Below are positions 1 through 11,562 of a stretch of DNA of 64,000 nucleotides, one piece after another (positions within the stretch are counted from its first letter, which is position 1; the number at the start of each line of letters is the position of its first letter). The translations under genes were made by a program, and so were the position numbers. The stretch is from Earliella scabrosa (taxonomy: Eukaryota; Basidiomycota; Agaricomycetes; Polyporales; Polyporaceae). The stretch covers positions 52,480-116,479 of the forward strand of contig JABYQQ010000040.1 of NCBI GenBank assembly GCA_022605405.1. Direction: 5' to 3'. The notes below the pieces were generated by a model. The model was not told the origin of the DNA and did not search any database. It worked only from the letters and a program-made list of their open reading frames with translations.

Positions 1-629
1 AACAGCGAGGAGCGCAACGGAGACGACAGGCGCAAAGAACAGCGAGGCAACCGCCTGGCACGCGAACGCTAATATTCAGCAGACAGACGCTGAAGAATAG
101 ATTGATATACGTACTCCAACGCGCACGGCGTTTCGCCTCCTGCGCTCCCTGCGAAGCTTGCGGCGAGCGTTTGAGAGTTCGTCCTGGGCGGACGATAGGT
201 TCTCTTGCGCGTTATGAATGTCGGCTTCAAGAGTGTTGATGCGCGACTGGGTGGCGTTGATGTGCGCATCGGTTTGGCAGAGCTGGGTAGACATGTCCCG
301 AACGGATGCTTGAACTCCGGCTGCTTCCACAAGGTTCGCAGAGAGGCAGTCCCCTGTCTCCTTGAGCCAAGTTGACGTCTTCTCCGACGCCGCATGCAGA
401 GCCTTGCACGGGTCATCAGCAACTACGGGGCTAAGGAGAGGGGGATGAAACTTACGTCGACCACTGTCTTGCTGGACTTGAGGAATTGGTCGACCGTGGA
501 TTGTGGGTAGTTGACGTCGAGAATGTCAGAGGAGAGGGGGTTGTCCCGGTGCAGCACGAGGACAATCTCGTTTATCGCTTGGATAGAACGCTGCACGTCG
601 CTAACGATGACCGGCCTGTAGTGCACCAT
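1..629 (-). CDS. Coiled-coil protein with central hydrophobic segment, paralogue A (3' part off the window)
   Basis: The 3' part lies before base 1. The likely start is the ATG at 629, which aligns with the start of the paralogue at 3000. Exon 1 encodes a helical N-terminus (VNYPQSTVDQFLKSS is shared with the paralogue). An intron follows near 451-375. Exon 2 encodes a heptad-rich coiled coil ending in an Arg-rich stretch, and a GTACGT donor follows. Exon 3 starts near base 51 with the hydrophobic stretch VASLFFAPVVSVALLAV. The first donor is ambiguous: the better GTAAGT would shift the frame, while GTTTCA three to four bases later keeps it and matches the paralogue. The family is not recognised by name. 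The layout (helix, coiled coil, hydrophobic patch, coiled coil) recalls alpha-helical pore-forming proteins, which is only an inference. Confidence 0.72.
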
Positions 630-1906
630 GGCGAGCAAAGACGCAGAAAGGCCTGAGTGATGATGAGCTTAAAGCTCGGTTGACAGTCTGCATGTTCTCA
701 CGGTTGACGCGTTTTCATTCTGTGATTATGTTCCTAATATCAGCACAAGTACTGCAAGAGTCGAAACTGAGACATCCTACAAACTTTGCGTGTCGACACG
801 GGGGGTCCGAAGTGACCCTAGTTCTTCATGATCGGCGCACGGTGTGCATCTGTTGCCGGTAGCATGGTGGTGTCAATCTCCGCTTCGTGAAGAAGTTCAC
901 CCGGTATCGCTGTCTTCTGTGGGACATTGAGCCAGAGGTTCAGCGGCGGAGGAAGAGGGCATATGGCTTGGGGACGATATCCGCGGTCCAGACTGGACCA
1001 AGGGGTTCTATCGGAGGTAACAGAAATTGGGGCGGAACTATGATCTCCGCTGTGACCTTTTGGCGGAGCCTTGTCGGAGTCTCCGTGTCGTTGACGCCGG
1101 ACGGTTCTGCGCGCCGCGCGCTCTTCTTCCTTCCTATGTAATTCCTTCCACTCCGACCGTGCCAGCTTGCCTGATGCCTTGTATCGAACGTGCAGCACGA
1201 CTAGTCTCACCTCAGTACCTACCTTCTAGCAAGCCTTTGGCAAGACTACGGCGCCGGGATCTTCTTCCAAACTGCGAATCTGAAGAAGCAGTAAACGCGT
1301 GGCGAGAGCCGTTCCCAACCTCCCCTGTAGGAGAAGCAAAGGGTTTGTAGCTCTCATCAAGCTCTCGACAACAAGGTATGTATTCAGCCGCATCCAAATC
1401 ATTCGTCGATGTTGCGAGGGTTTTCCTGTAGATTAGCCAAGTCTTCCATCACTATACGCTTGCCAGACGTTTACTTCCTTATCATGCGGAACAAGTAGAC
1501 TTAATATAATGGAGCGTCAGCTCTGCGGTCCATTTCTCCGTCAACCTTCCGGCAATGACAACTATCGTATTCCATTACCATTGGCAGCATTGAGGTAGTC
1601 TGTGATCCGGCCGTATCCATCTACTACGTACATCGTGGCATATCCAGCCGAGTGTATTTGCTCGAGCATGATAATTCATTTAGGGCCGTACATCTTCTCC
1701 TATCTATGAAGGTTGGACGCTGAGGGCAAAGGAGGGCCGTCGCAACGTTATGTATATATCAAGCGAGCTTTGATAGCAGCGCTACGTAGGATTACTTGGC
1801 CCAGCCACACTACTACTAGTGACTACAGACACTGGACAACGAGCACATGCATATGGAGAAGTGAATGAGGGGCAGCCACTACTACAAAGAAAGTTCCGAA
1901 CAACCT
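630..1906. other. Intergenic, no gene supported
   Basis: Open frames exist on the minus strand between about 940 and 1400 and could be joined by a GTACTG-CAAG intron, but no ATG opens them and no family is recognised. The stretch 1400-1860 is AT-richer and shows no coding signal. A few short matches to the region 3130-3330 suggest that the flank was duplicated together with the downstream coiled-coil gene. Confidence 0.5.
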
Positions 1907-3000
1907 TTAGACCGCGATCTGGAGGCGACGAATGTTAGCAACTCTGCGGTCAAGCGCGCCCAGTGCAGTATCGTCGAGCTGGGCGAGTGGCCCCTGGAAC
2001 ATCGCGTCGGCCTTCAGAGCGCCGGCGACCCCGCGAATCCCAGTGACGACATTGCGCATCGAGGACATCGACGCGATCGTCTTCGAGCTGCTCAGCGCGG
2101 CATTGACCGTGTGCAGACAATCGTTGATGCGCTTCGACAGCTCCGCGAGCTCCCCGCGCGCGGTCTCGAGCCGGCGAGCGTCGGCGGCCAGGCCCGTCGC
2201 GCGCTGGTTTAGCTGGGTGATTTGAGTGGAGAGTTGCGAGCTCTCGTTGCGCTCGCGGGTGAGCTGGGCGTGCTGGGCCTCGAGTTGGGCGCGAGAGGCG
2301 GAGAGCTGGGACTCGATGGTGTGGACGGTGTTTTTCCGACTGTCCACGGCGCTCTGGAGAGCGGTGAGGTCAACAGCGAGGAGCGCGACGGAGACCACGG
2401 GGGCGAAGAACAGCGATGCAACAGCCTGACATGCAACGCTTGACGTTGAGTAGGGACGCGCTGCAGGAAACATACATATACGTACTCCGACGCGGACGGT
2501 ATCACGCCTTCTGCGTTCCCTGCTAAGCTTGTTGCGAGCGTTCGAAAGCTCGTTCTGAGCAGACGATAGGTTCCCTTGCGCATTACCGATGTCGGCTTGG
2601 AGGGTATTGATGCGCGACTGGGTGGCATTGATGTACTCATTAGTTCGGCGGAGGTGCGTAGACGTCTCCCGAATGGCGGTTTGAACTCCGTTTGTTTCAA
2701 CGAGGTTCCGAGAGAGACGGTCTCCTGTCTCCTTGAGCCAAGTTGACGCCTTCTCCGACGCCGCATGGAGAGCCTTGCACGAGTCATCAGCAACTACGGG
2801 GCTAAGAAGAGGGAGATGATACTTGCGTCGACCACTGCCTTGCTGGACTTCAGGAATTGGTCGACCGTGGACTGAGGGTAGTTGACGTCGACAATGTCTG
2901 AAGAGAGGGGCTTGTCGCGCTGAAGCGAGACGACTATCTCGTTCACCGCGCCAATGGAGCGTTGCACATCGCCAACAATGAGGGGCTTGTACTGTTCCAT
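1907..3000 (-). CDS. Coiled-coil protein with central hydrophobic segment, paralogue B (334 aa)
   Basis: Exons are 3000..2823, 2793..2486 and 2425..1907 on the minus strand. Their lengths (178, 308, 519) sum to 335 codons. Residues 1-60 form a predicted helical N-terminus. Residues 60-155 are a heptad-rich coiled coil ending in an RERRRRD cluster. Residues 163-184 are hydrophobic (ASLFFAPVVSVALLAVDL). Residues 190-270 form a second coiled coil, and the rest is helical and leucine-rich. There is no signal peptide and no recognised enzyme motif. Tandem same-strand paralogue A lies 1.3 kb downstream. The arrangement of two long helices around a central hydrophobic stretch matches the layout of ClyA/HBL-type alpha-helical pore formers, but no sequence identity to them is claimed. 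A single-pass membrane or tethering protein is an equally fair reading. Confidence 0.8.
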
Positions 3001-3057
3001 GAGAAGAGGAGTTGGACAATTGGAGATGCTATGAAGACCAAGGGGCGGGTGGTCAAT

Positions 3058-3066
3058 CTATATATA
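3058..3066 (-). promoter_or_regulatory. TATA-like element of paralogue B
   Basis: The minus strand reads TATATATAG about 60 bases before the ATG at 3000, the usual place for a fungal core promoter. Confidence 0.5.
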
Positions 3067-4675
3067 CGCATGTCAACGGTACTACCGCAAAGGCCTGGGT
3101 AGCAGAGACACATGTAATTCTGTGTCATCGTGCGTCAGCGCGTCAGACATTGGAAGGAAGAAGGGTCTTCGAAGTGGCTGCGCGTCTGCTGTAAGCGGCG
3201 TGGTGGTTCGCTCGAAGTCAATTTCCGCTGTGTGATCTCCGCTGACGATCCTGTGGCCAGTCCTCCCATCCGTATAAGGCAAGCCTTGGGAGGTTGGGAT
3301 AGCGAAGTCGTCGAAGTATCGAACCTGGAGATCTAAAAGGCAAGTTGCGTAGATGTTCCTGTCAGCATGTAGGAGCTTGAGGCTGATGATGACATCACCT
3401 ACCTGGCATGCGTGCTCGAGCAGGCATCCCTCTTAGGCAGATTGACGCAAAGCATGAGCGATGCATGAGCAGATGGTGACTCGGCCATCGACTAGGTTCG
3501 GAGCAAGTCCTTAGTTGCTTGACTGGCGCTTGCTTTGCCATACAGCACTTCCGGAGAGCGGAACAAATACGAGACGAATATGGGGATACGGAAGGGACCG
3601 TGTAGTCAGGTAGTAGCTACACGTATATGAGTGACGGTACGAGTGTCCGAGACCAGAAAGAGTAGTGAGGTTCGAGGAGACTCGAGCGGGTGTCCGCGAG
3701 GAGATGATGGTCGGAAGAGAAAGCAAAACTGGATAATGTCAGGTGGTATCAATCATCGGTCATTTCTTTTGCTGCTCTTACCGGCGGGATCGAGCATCGG
3801 TCCCCACCGTTTTACAGCTCATCATCCGCCCGCTCGTTTGCCTTCAAACTGCATACATATACGGACCTTCTCTACCTCAATCCAGGAAAATTGTCTATAG
3901 GGCCATTTGGTGCTTCGTTGCAGGAGGACTATCCTTCATTTCTACCTTGCTAGTTGCCCGCATCCTGTTGGGCGCTAGACTGTTGGGCCGCCGCCTTACT
4001 GATTTCGGTATCCCGCCGTTCCTGCTGGTAACGCCGCCTCTTGCAGTTTGCGTCAATCGCAGCCATGCAACGGCGAAACAGAAATTTATATGCAGTGTGA
4101 GGGTATGATAGACCTCTACCTTAAAGCCTTGAGTGCCGAAAGCATGCTCGAGATTGCTCTGTAAAACTTGCGGGACAGGAATGTGATTTTTGCGCGGACC
4201 GGAGCGCCAAATCACCCGGACAAAAGGGTGGATCAACGGAGACGAAAGCATTATTCAAGTCCTTACTATGGACTTATATTCCTGCGGACGGAATCGCGAT
4301 ATGGGATGACCAGTGACTAATGCCACCTGACAACATTCGGCCTTGCGAAGAGAAAACTGACTAGCGCTCACGGGTGTTGCTCGTTTGGACTCCGGGCGTC
4401 TAGGATACCATATGTGGTGAACCACAAAAGCAGGTCGCGCGCGCGAGCCGGAGCGACGAAAGTAGCTATAGAACTACCGTGAATGGATACTACGGTATAT
4501 TAAAAGAGGTAGCGATGCTAGATGAATGAATGCGGAAAGGATAGGAGGTCTGGATGGAAGGCTTACGGTCGCGGAGGAATCGATCTGTACTGGTTGGTGA
4601 ACGTCGGGAGGTCGTCCATGGTGGAGTGCGAGACCGGATGTACACGCGCAGCGGGCGCGCAGTGCGCCTCATGGC
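3067..4675. other. Intergenic, nothing supported
   Basis: This lies between the coiled-coil gene and the end of the first esterase. Only short overlapping frames without family resemblance or consistent splice signals are present. The part below 4675 should contain the esterase 3' UTR. Confidence 0.5.
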
Positions 4676-7135
4676 CTACATCGGAAACATGACACTCAAT
4701 CCGCTCAGCGCCTCCATCGCGGCCAGCCGATCCGTGTCCCTTCCGATCTGCACTCCATCTTCCATGATTCTCAGCATTTTCCGGCCCCGTGTGTGGTACT
4801 TTGGCCATGCGACGGTACGGTTGGAGCGACCGCCGTTCGGGTTCTTGGTCGCGGCGAACTGGATGAGGTAGTCCGTGAACTCGTTCCCCGCGAGCGCTTG
4901 GACAAGATCGGCGCCATGCGGCTGTCAAAACCAGAGGCCGCCGCAGCCGAGCAGATGTGGTGAGTCCGAGGATCATCGAGTAGCATAATGATGGGAGACC
5001 TACGTAGCCAATGCTCTCGACGCGCCCCCGTTCATGCACTGTGTCGTTCGTGTCAACGAATCTGTGTCCATTGCTGAGGAGATGCGCCGACTCACCGAAC
5101 GACCATGCGTCTCGCTTCCCTGCCGTCATGTTGAGGAAGTACCGCCTCGGCGCCTGCCACACGAAGTCGCCCAAGAATGCGGCCAGGCGTTTGTACATCG
5201 GCGTCAGCTGGTAGGCGTCGCCCGTCCCAAACGGCGAGCCCTTCGCGGGGTCTGCGGGGTACAACGCGAAGACCGGGGCGAGCAAGGCGCGTGGCGTGCG
5301 CGGGTAGAACTTCTGCGCAACGTATTCCCGGAACTCGTCCTCAGTCCTGGAGGGGTTGGAAATGACGAAACGTGAGTAAGGGCAGGTGATGTTGGGGACA
5401 GATGGAGGTAAGGACGTACGTGATGTTGAAAGCTCCGAGAGCGAACACGGTGCCCTCGTCCAGGACGTCGCCTTCGGAAGCGCGCATAAGATAGCGTGAC
5501 TATGTGGGTGAAGGTCTAGAAGCTTACCAGTCATAATCGGGATCTCCGCGACGCTCCCCGCATGAACCAAATGTTGTGGCGGTGCCTTCAAGAACACCCC
5601 GTCCGCATGCGGGGTCCAGATCGATGCAAGGCCCTGTGTCGTACATTGATATCGTTAGCACCCACTTGTGAACCTGGAGGAGAATCACTCACTGCATAGT
5701 CGAACAAATTCGGTAGAGTTTTTCCCGCCGCAACCATTTTCTCCGTGCTTATGCCCCGCAAGCATTGCAGCGTGTCTTGCTCCCCAGCGCATCCAGCTTG
5801 CTGTACGAACTGGTCGTAGTAGGGCTGGAGGAGCGTGATGTCACCCGTTGGTACGGGTGAACCAGCGTGCATGACCGCGCCATGAAAGAGTCCAGCAGGG
5901 TTCCCGCCATTCGTGAGGGTCTGTAGCGATATAGAAATCCCGCCCGCACTGACGCCCCAGCTACGAGTGGAGGGTATCAGTCGAGGACAGAGAACACTTG
6001 AAAACGATGACAAGACAAGCCTACGCACAGCGTCACGCGCTCTGGATCGCCGCCGAATGCCGCAATATGCTTGTGAACCCAGCGCAGAGCCTCGCGTTCT
6101 GTGGGGAAAAGCAAGTCCGATCAGACTTCAGCTGTATCGAGCGCGAAGGGTGATGCACATACGGTCTTGAAGCGCGAGATTGCCCACGCCGGCCTCTTTG
6201 ATCTCCTTGCCACCAAGCTGGGAGAAGACTACAGAGTGGCATGAGCGACGAATCTATTGATTGAGGCAGAGTCTACGAAGGGAGGACGCACCTCCAAGGC
6301 GATAGTTCATTGCAACGACGGCTACCGGCTGGTTCAACTCGATCGAGCGTCGGATGAGAGCGTCCGCGGCCATCCTAGTCAGGGAGATGGTCGGAGACAG
6401 GTTACGGCCGCCATTCGCTGTGAATGCGAGACGAGACTCACTCGTATGCGTGCCCGCTCACAAAGCCACCTATGATGCAATAGGATGGACATAAACAAGC
6501 GTCGCTGTGTCACAACACGGGACAGACTGACCTCCATATATGATCTGCCGAAGGTCGGTCGGTAAAGCGAAGGTCAGGCGATATCTATGCATGACTCACA
6601 GCAATGACGGGCAACTTGTCGCCCGGGTTCGTTCCCTCGGGAACCTGGACGTTGATCGTGAGGCCTGTGCAGGGCGACGTCAAGGTCAGCGTCGATGAGA
6701 GTATATACGGCAGACTTACAGTCTTCGCTTTCAGGAGGGTCGATGCCACCCGTGGCGATCGAGCCCGCATAGCCGAGCATCTCCTTGAGCAACTCCAGAG
6801 GAAGGTCGGGGCGAACGGGCGGGGAGAGCTGGACGCACTTGACACCCGGGAGAGTCGCGTCGATCTTCCCGCTGTATGAGTCGATGGGCTGGGGTAGACG
6901 GAGACGAAGGTCTCCCACTCTGCCGCCTCGATCTTAGCCTGGAGAGCATGGAAACAGAATATGGGGTTGGGACATACGGAGGCTGGGCGTATGGGATGCC
7001 CCAGTAGGTTGTCACCGAGCCATTCGTCGTCCCAATGACGGTCGCGTTGTCGAGCGTAACGAACGCGGCATGAACGCGGAGCTGAAGAGCAGCGACAAGT
7101 GCGAGCTGGACGAAGGTTCCAAAGTTGGCCAACAT
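4676..7135 (-). CDS. Secreted type-B carboxylesterase/lipase 1 (546 aa, 14 exons)
   Basis: Minus-strand exons: 7135..6978, 6919..6720, 6664..6600, 6544..6532, 6469..6442, 6374..6292, 6228..6163, 6098..6029, 5960..5693, 5633..5528, 5471..5420, 5346..5096, 5038..5004, 4921..4676. The total is 547 codons. An N-terminal signal peptide is clear (hydrophobic core ending LRVHA). Family landmarks in order are WGIPYAQPP, SEDCLTINV, the oxyanion-hole GGGF, GVSAG with nucleophile Ser232, DEGT with acid Glu358, and PHGADL with His467. The Ser-Glu-His spacing is like that of Candida rugosa lipase. The residue before the catalytic serine is Val, where most relatives have Glu. It probably hydrolyses carboxyl esters or lipids outside the cell. 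Exon 4 is only 13 nt. The gene is divergent from a paralogue of identical exon layout across 1.74 kb. Confidence 0.93.
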
Positions 7136-7160
7136 CTCGATGGTGCCTGGTGTGAGGTTA

Positions 7161-7176
7161 GACTGCGTTCGCAGTC
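7161..7176. promoter_or_regulatory. Perfect 6-bp stem hairpin upstream of esterase 1
   Basis: GACTGC-GTTC-GCAGTC lies between the ATG (7135) and the TATA element. Its role is unknown. It may sit in the 5' UTR. Confidence 0.3.
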
Positions 7177-7185
7177 AGACGTGAC

Positions 7186-7192
7186 TTATATA
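7186..7192 (-). promoter_or_regulatory. TATA box of esterase 1
   Basis: The minus strand reads TATATAA 51-57 bases before the ATG at 7135. Confidence 0.55.
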
Positions 7193-8789
7193 CTGTCGAG
7201 ATGACGGCGATGACACATGAACCCAAGGAGACCTCGGTTGCGGGTCTCTGGGCGAAGGATAGCCTGCTAGTAATCGAGAGAAGCGAGATCAATGCCATAG
7301 CTCGCCGGCCTGCTGCGCAGTCTGCGCACTAAATTGGTGACGGTCGTGCGACGTATAGAGACATGATCGACGGACATCGCGGAGGTTGGGAGAGACCGAT
7401 GTAGAATGCCGTGGTCCGTGGACTGCGGTCCAGTGAGGTGGGCCGTTCTGAGACACGCTCAGGACATGGCTAAATATCCGAACCTCTCGATCGCATGACC
7501 TCCGACCTCGCGTGTGATGTTCGGGGCCGGCTCTACCGTCTATGGTGAAGTCATCGTGTGACGGAGCTACGGGTCAAAACGTTGCTGTGTCGACTTGTAG
7601 TTTCGGACCTGTGAGCCCAAGGTTGAAGAATTTTGCGCGAGCAAACATGAGTTTGCACTACTTGATCGTCCGAGTCGAGGAGTCAATCTCAGGCTTGCGA
7701 GTACATATGTGGTGAGTATCGAGACGTAATAACAGTTCCCGATGCTGCAGATAGAGTGTTTTAGTCATTTTCTGAATTAACTACTCCCCCGACTGCTTGA
7801 ACGTACGTACTCGTGCGGTCGTTGTACCTATTTGTGGTGGGCACTCGGGACCGGGACAACCCAACCAAGCGTCAATGACGGGGCTGTGGCGTGGGAATCG
7901 TCTCCGGCTAAATCCCTCCTCCTCCCTCCGACCTGCCCGCTGAGTGTACAACCGTCTTCGGAGTGATAAGTATTGGGCGATGTGACGGTTCAATCCACCG
8001 CAATGCACAATCGAAAACTGCTCGCCGGTGAGTGCTGTCGCGCATCTCCATCTCCGATGCATAACATGTTGTCTGCATCGGTAGACTCTGAGCACTGTTC
8101 CTCCGAGTTTTGCATGGATCGCCGCGCGACTCTGCGCCTACCTGAGCTCCAAGCATCGAGTCCGACACTAAATCTCAGACGTGTTACACCTCACAGTTCC
8201 TTGTAGTAGTACACCACTGTTATTTTTGACGTCTGGATGTCATCATACTCATCATTTCAATTTCTCCCATCCTAGCGCGCAAATCCTCCTATGCCAGCAG
8301 AACGCGCGTCGGCGAGCTGTCTGGTGCCGCATCTCGAGTCGGATTCAAGAAAGCTGACGTGGCTACTCTCCCTCGATCTCAGGTGACAACGGACCAGTCG
8401 TCCGCATTGTAGTCAAGTTGTAGTTACTGCGTAGTATGCCTGTCTGTGGACCCCAAGCTTTCTTCCCAGCGACATGACTCCTCGCTACATCGCAGAACTC
8501 TGCAATGGTACAGGCTTGCAAGCAGCCGGAGACTTAGGAGCTCATCGAGCAGCGTTGTGTGAGCGCTAGATCAACGGCTTTGTACCGTCGGCGTAGATGT
8601 CTGGCCTTGCTGGTGAGTCGTCGCGTTTCGCATTGTTTCAACGGTATGCTGTTTGTGGTGCTGATTTTTGCTTCGGTCTTCGCGACACGCGTCCTTCGGC
8701 CGGACCGGCATGTACTCCGTTCAATGCCCGCCTGGTTGCTGCCTTGGTATAGTACTGGCGGCCTGACTCCGCGCGCGGTCCCGGCATAA
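7193..8789. other. Bidirectional promoter region of the esterase pair
   Basis: The two esterase genes diverge from this region and each has its own TATA box at the edge. No coding exon could be supported inside it. Its length would allow shared regulation of the two paralogues, but I cannot point to a specific operator. Confidence 0.5.
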
Positions 8790-8796
8790 TATAAAA
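8790..8796 (+). promoter_or_regulatory. TATA box of esterase 2
   Basis: TATAAAA lies 79-85 bases before the ATG at 8875. Confidence 0.6.
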
Positions 8797-8874
8797 CCCT
8801 GCACTAGATGTCTTTACAGCAAGACCCCCTTCCCTTTCGTTTCTCGTCCTTTGCGCAATCATTGAAAACTCTCG

Positions 8875-11309
8875 ATGATGCTTACCCAACTCTCAGTTCT
8901 AGTACCGCTTAGCCTTTCTGTGCTACTCGCATCCGCTGCGACTATCCAACTGGAGGATGCCACCGTGAGTGGCATCACCAAGGACTCTGTGACGAGCTAT
9001 ACTGGCATCCCCTTTGCCTACCCTCCGTACGTCTCTCTTTCGTGAATCTCATGCTAAACATCGTCCTGACACATATCGGTGGTCACTCAGGATCGGCGAA
9101 CTCCGGCTCCAGCTCCCAAAGCCAATCGAGTCATACAATGGTACCATCGACGCGACGCGTCCTGCAGCACAATGCATGCAGCTCATCCCGCCCATTCGAC
9201 CTGACATGCCCCCGGAGCTGTTGGAAGCTATGCAGGCGTATGCAGGAGGCTTTGGCTCCGGGGTAGACGTCCCGCATAGCGAAGACTGTAAGCTCCTTAT
9301 ACTGACTGTCGGTTGTATCCGGAGTGAATGGCTGACGTCGTTATCTCATCCATCCAGGTCTCACCGTCAATGTTCAAGTACCCGAGGGAACCAAGCCAGG
9401 AGATAAATTGCCTGTGATTGCGGTGGGTGAATTCATTGACACAGTCCCGAACGTGGACGGATTGAACAAAGGATATCTCGCCATCTAGTTCATCTTCGGG
9501 GGTCCGTCCTGATCTCCATTCATAGTGTTTTCACGCTTATGTAGTGCACACAGGCGGCTTCACGATTGGGTCCACTACGCAGTGTGTTCCCCCTGCGCCG
9601 TGTCACTGAGTGATTCACTGATGATAGTGTCTCCGTATTATAGATTCCCTGGCGACGCAGTTGTACAGAGGTCTATGGCGCTCAATCAACCGGTGATCTT
9701 CGCTTCCATAAATCATCGTGTCAACGGTACGTTGCTCATAATTGTTTGTTTATCTGGAGTTCGAGTCGGGATAATGAATTGGCGCATCAGTGTTTGGATT
9801 CCTCGGTGGGAACGAAGTGAAGAAGGCAGGGATTGGCAACCTCGGGTTGCATGATCGTAAGTCACTCATCGTCCACTGGCTGTATACCTGAGCTGAAGGT
9901 GTTCCGCCCTTGATAGAGCGCGAGGGGCTCCGCTGGATCCGCAAGCATATCGAGGCGTTTGGAGGCGATCCCGACAAAGTTACCCTGTACGTACTGCGGC
10001 TATCTCCTTTTCTCTGGTTAAGATCGCTGCTGAGATTGCTCTAATACAAACTCTGACACCGCTTTGCTCCAGCTGGGGACCCAGTTCGGGTGCAATCTCA
10101 TGCGCGCTCCAAATGCTGACGAATGACGGCAACACCGAGGGTCTTTTCCGCGGCGCGATCATGAACGCAGGCTCGCCCATTCCTACAGGGGACATCAGCA
10201 ACCAGCAGCCGTACTACGACACCATCGTCGAGCACGCGGGGTGTGCCAACGCGACTGATACCTTGCAGTGTCTCCGGGAGGTCCCTACGGATTCCCTATT
10301 GGCTGCTGCGGCCACGCTGCCGAACCTCTTCGAATATCCGGCGAGTCAGACTCAATTTAGAGTTGTGTTTGGGTTCCGCTGAACGGCATGGTGCAGGGCC
10401 TTGCGACCGTCTGGGCGCCGCGCGCGGACGGCGTGTTCTTGAAGGCTCCCCCGCAGCACTTGGTCCTTGCAGGGAGCGTGGCGCAGATCCCGTTCATGAC
10501 TGGTATGTACTCGCGCGATCTCATTTCCATATATGTTGACGCTAGGACGAAGGTGATGCATTGGACGAGGGTACCGTCTTCGCCTCGGGAAGCTTCAACG
10601 TCACGTCTGTTGCACTGCCTTATCATCCGGATCTGCGATCTGACCGCGACTCCTGTAGGACCGAGAAAGAGTTCCGCGACTACCTCCACCAGTTCTACTT
10701 CCCTCGAGCGCCGCGCACAGCTACCTCGCTCCTCGCTGCGGTCTACCCTAACGACCCAGCACAGGGGTCACCGTTCGGAACTGGAGACGCGAACCAGCTC
10801 GCGCCCATGTACAAGCGCATGTCGTCGTTTCAGGGCGACATGATCTTCCAAGCCCCGAGGCGGTTCTTCCTCGATCAGCGGTCCGCGAAGCAGCCGACGT
10901 GGTCTTTCAGTAAGCCGCGCCGCCATGTCCACGCGCATTGTGGATGATACTGACGCTGATTATCACCGCTTCAGTCAGCGCGCGAGGGACCTTTGGCGGG
11001 CTCGGTTTCGTGAGTATCATATCTGATCTAAGTCGGTGCCCGTTGTGACGCCCTCGACAGGCCCATGGGAACGACTTCGGCCCCGCTCTATTCGGGACGA
11101 GCGAGCTCACGGACTACATCATCCAATTCGTAGCCACGCTCGACCCGAATGGCGGCGAGTCGAACACCACGATCAAATGGCCGCGGTATGACACCAAGAA
11201 GAGGCAAGTCCTCTCGATCGTGGATGGAGGAATCGAGATTGGGGAGGATACGCAGCGGCTGACGCCCATGGCCGTTTTGAGTGCGTTGAGCGTTGCCTTC
11301 CCACTGTGA
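8875..11309 (+). CDS. Secreted type-B carboxylesterase/lipase 2 (544 aa, 14 exons)
   Basis: Exons: 8875..9026, 9091..9287, 9358..9422, 9489..9501, 9554..9581, 9644..9726, 9791..9856, 9917..9986, 10073..10340, 10397..10502, 10553..10604, 10659..10909, 10975..11009, 11061..11309. The total is 545 codons. A signal peptide (VPLSLSVLLASA) is followed by the family landmarks SEDCLTVNV, GGGFTIG, GPSSG with Ser229, DEGT with Glu355 and AHGNDF with His464. Eleven of the 14 exons have exactly the length found in esterase 1, so the pair arose by inverted duplication. Pro replaces the usual Glu before the nucleophile. Intron 9 (10341..10396) appears to use a GC donor (GCGAGT) with a normal AG acceptor. 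It is probably an extracellular ester hydrolase. Confidence 0.93.
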
Positions 11310-11562
11310 TGACGCGCGCGACGAGTCCAAGGAAGAAGAGGAGCGTAGCATAACTTCGTTTAGTAATATTGTAAAACGCCGGTCGTTACACATGGATCAT
11401 ACATAGAACGTGCCATAAGTAGAGCATAAACACATAAGAACGCATAAGTCAATGTAAGTCATCATAGTTACGGAGTGCCACATCAAACATAACATAGGGA
11501 TTGAGCGACCCATGGTGTCAAACCAGGCTGCTACGCGACGACCTTCAGGTTTGTCGGCCGAG

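Noticed and set aside
818..1397. Possible small minus-strand gene (Arg/Lys-rich, two exons)
   Set aside because: Neither candidate exon begins with ATG, the joining intron is ambiguous, and no family is recognised.
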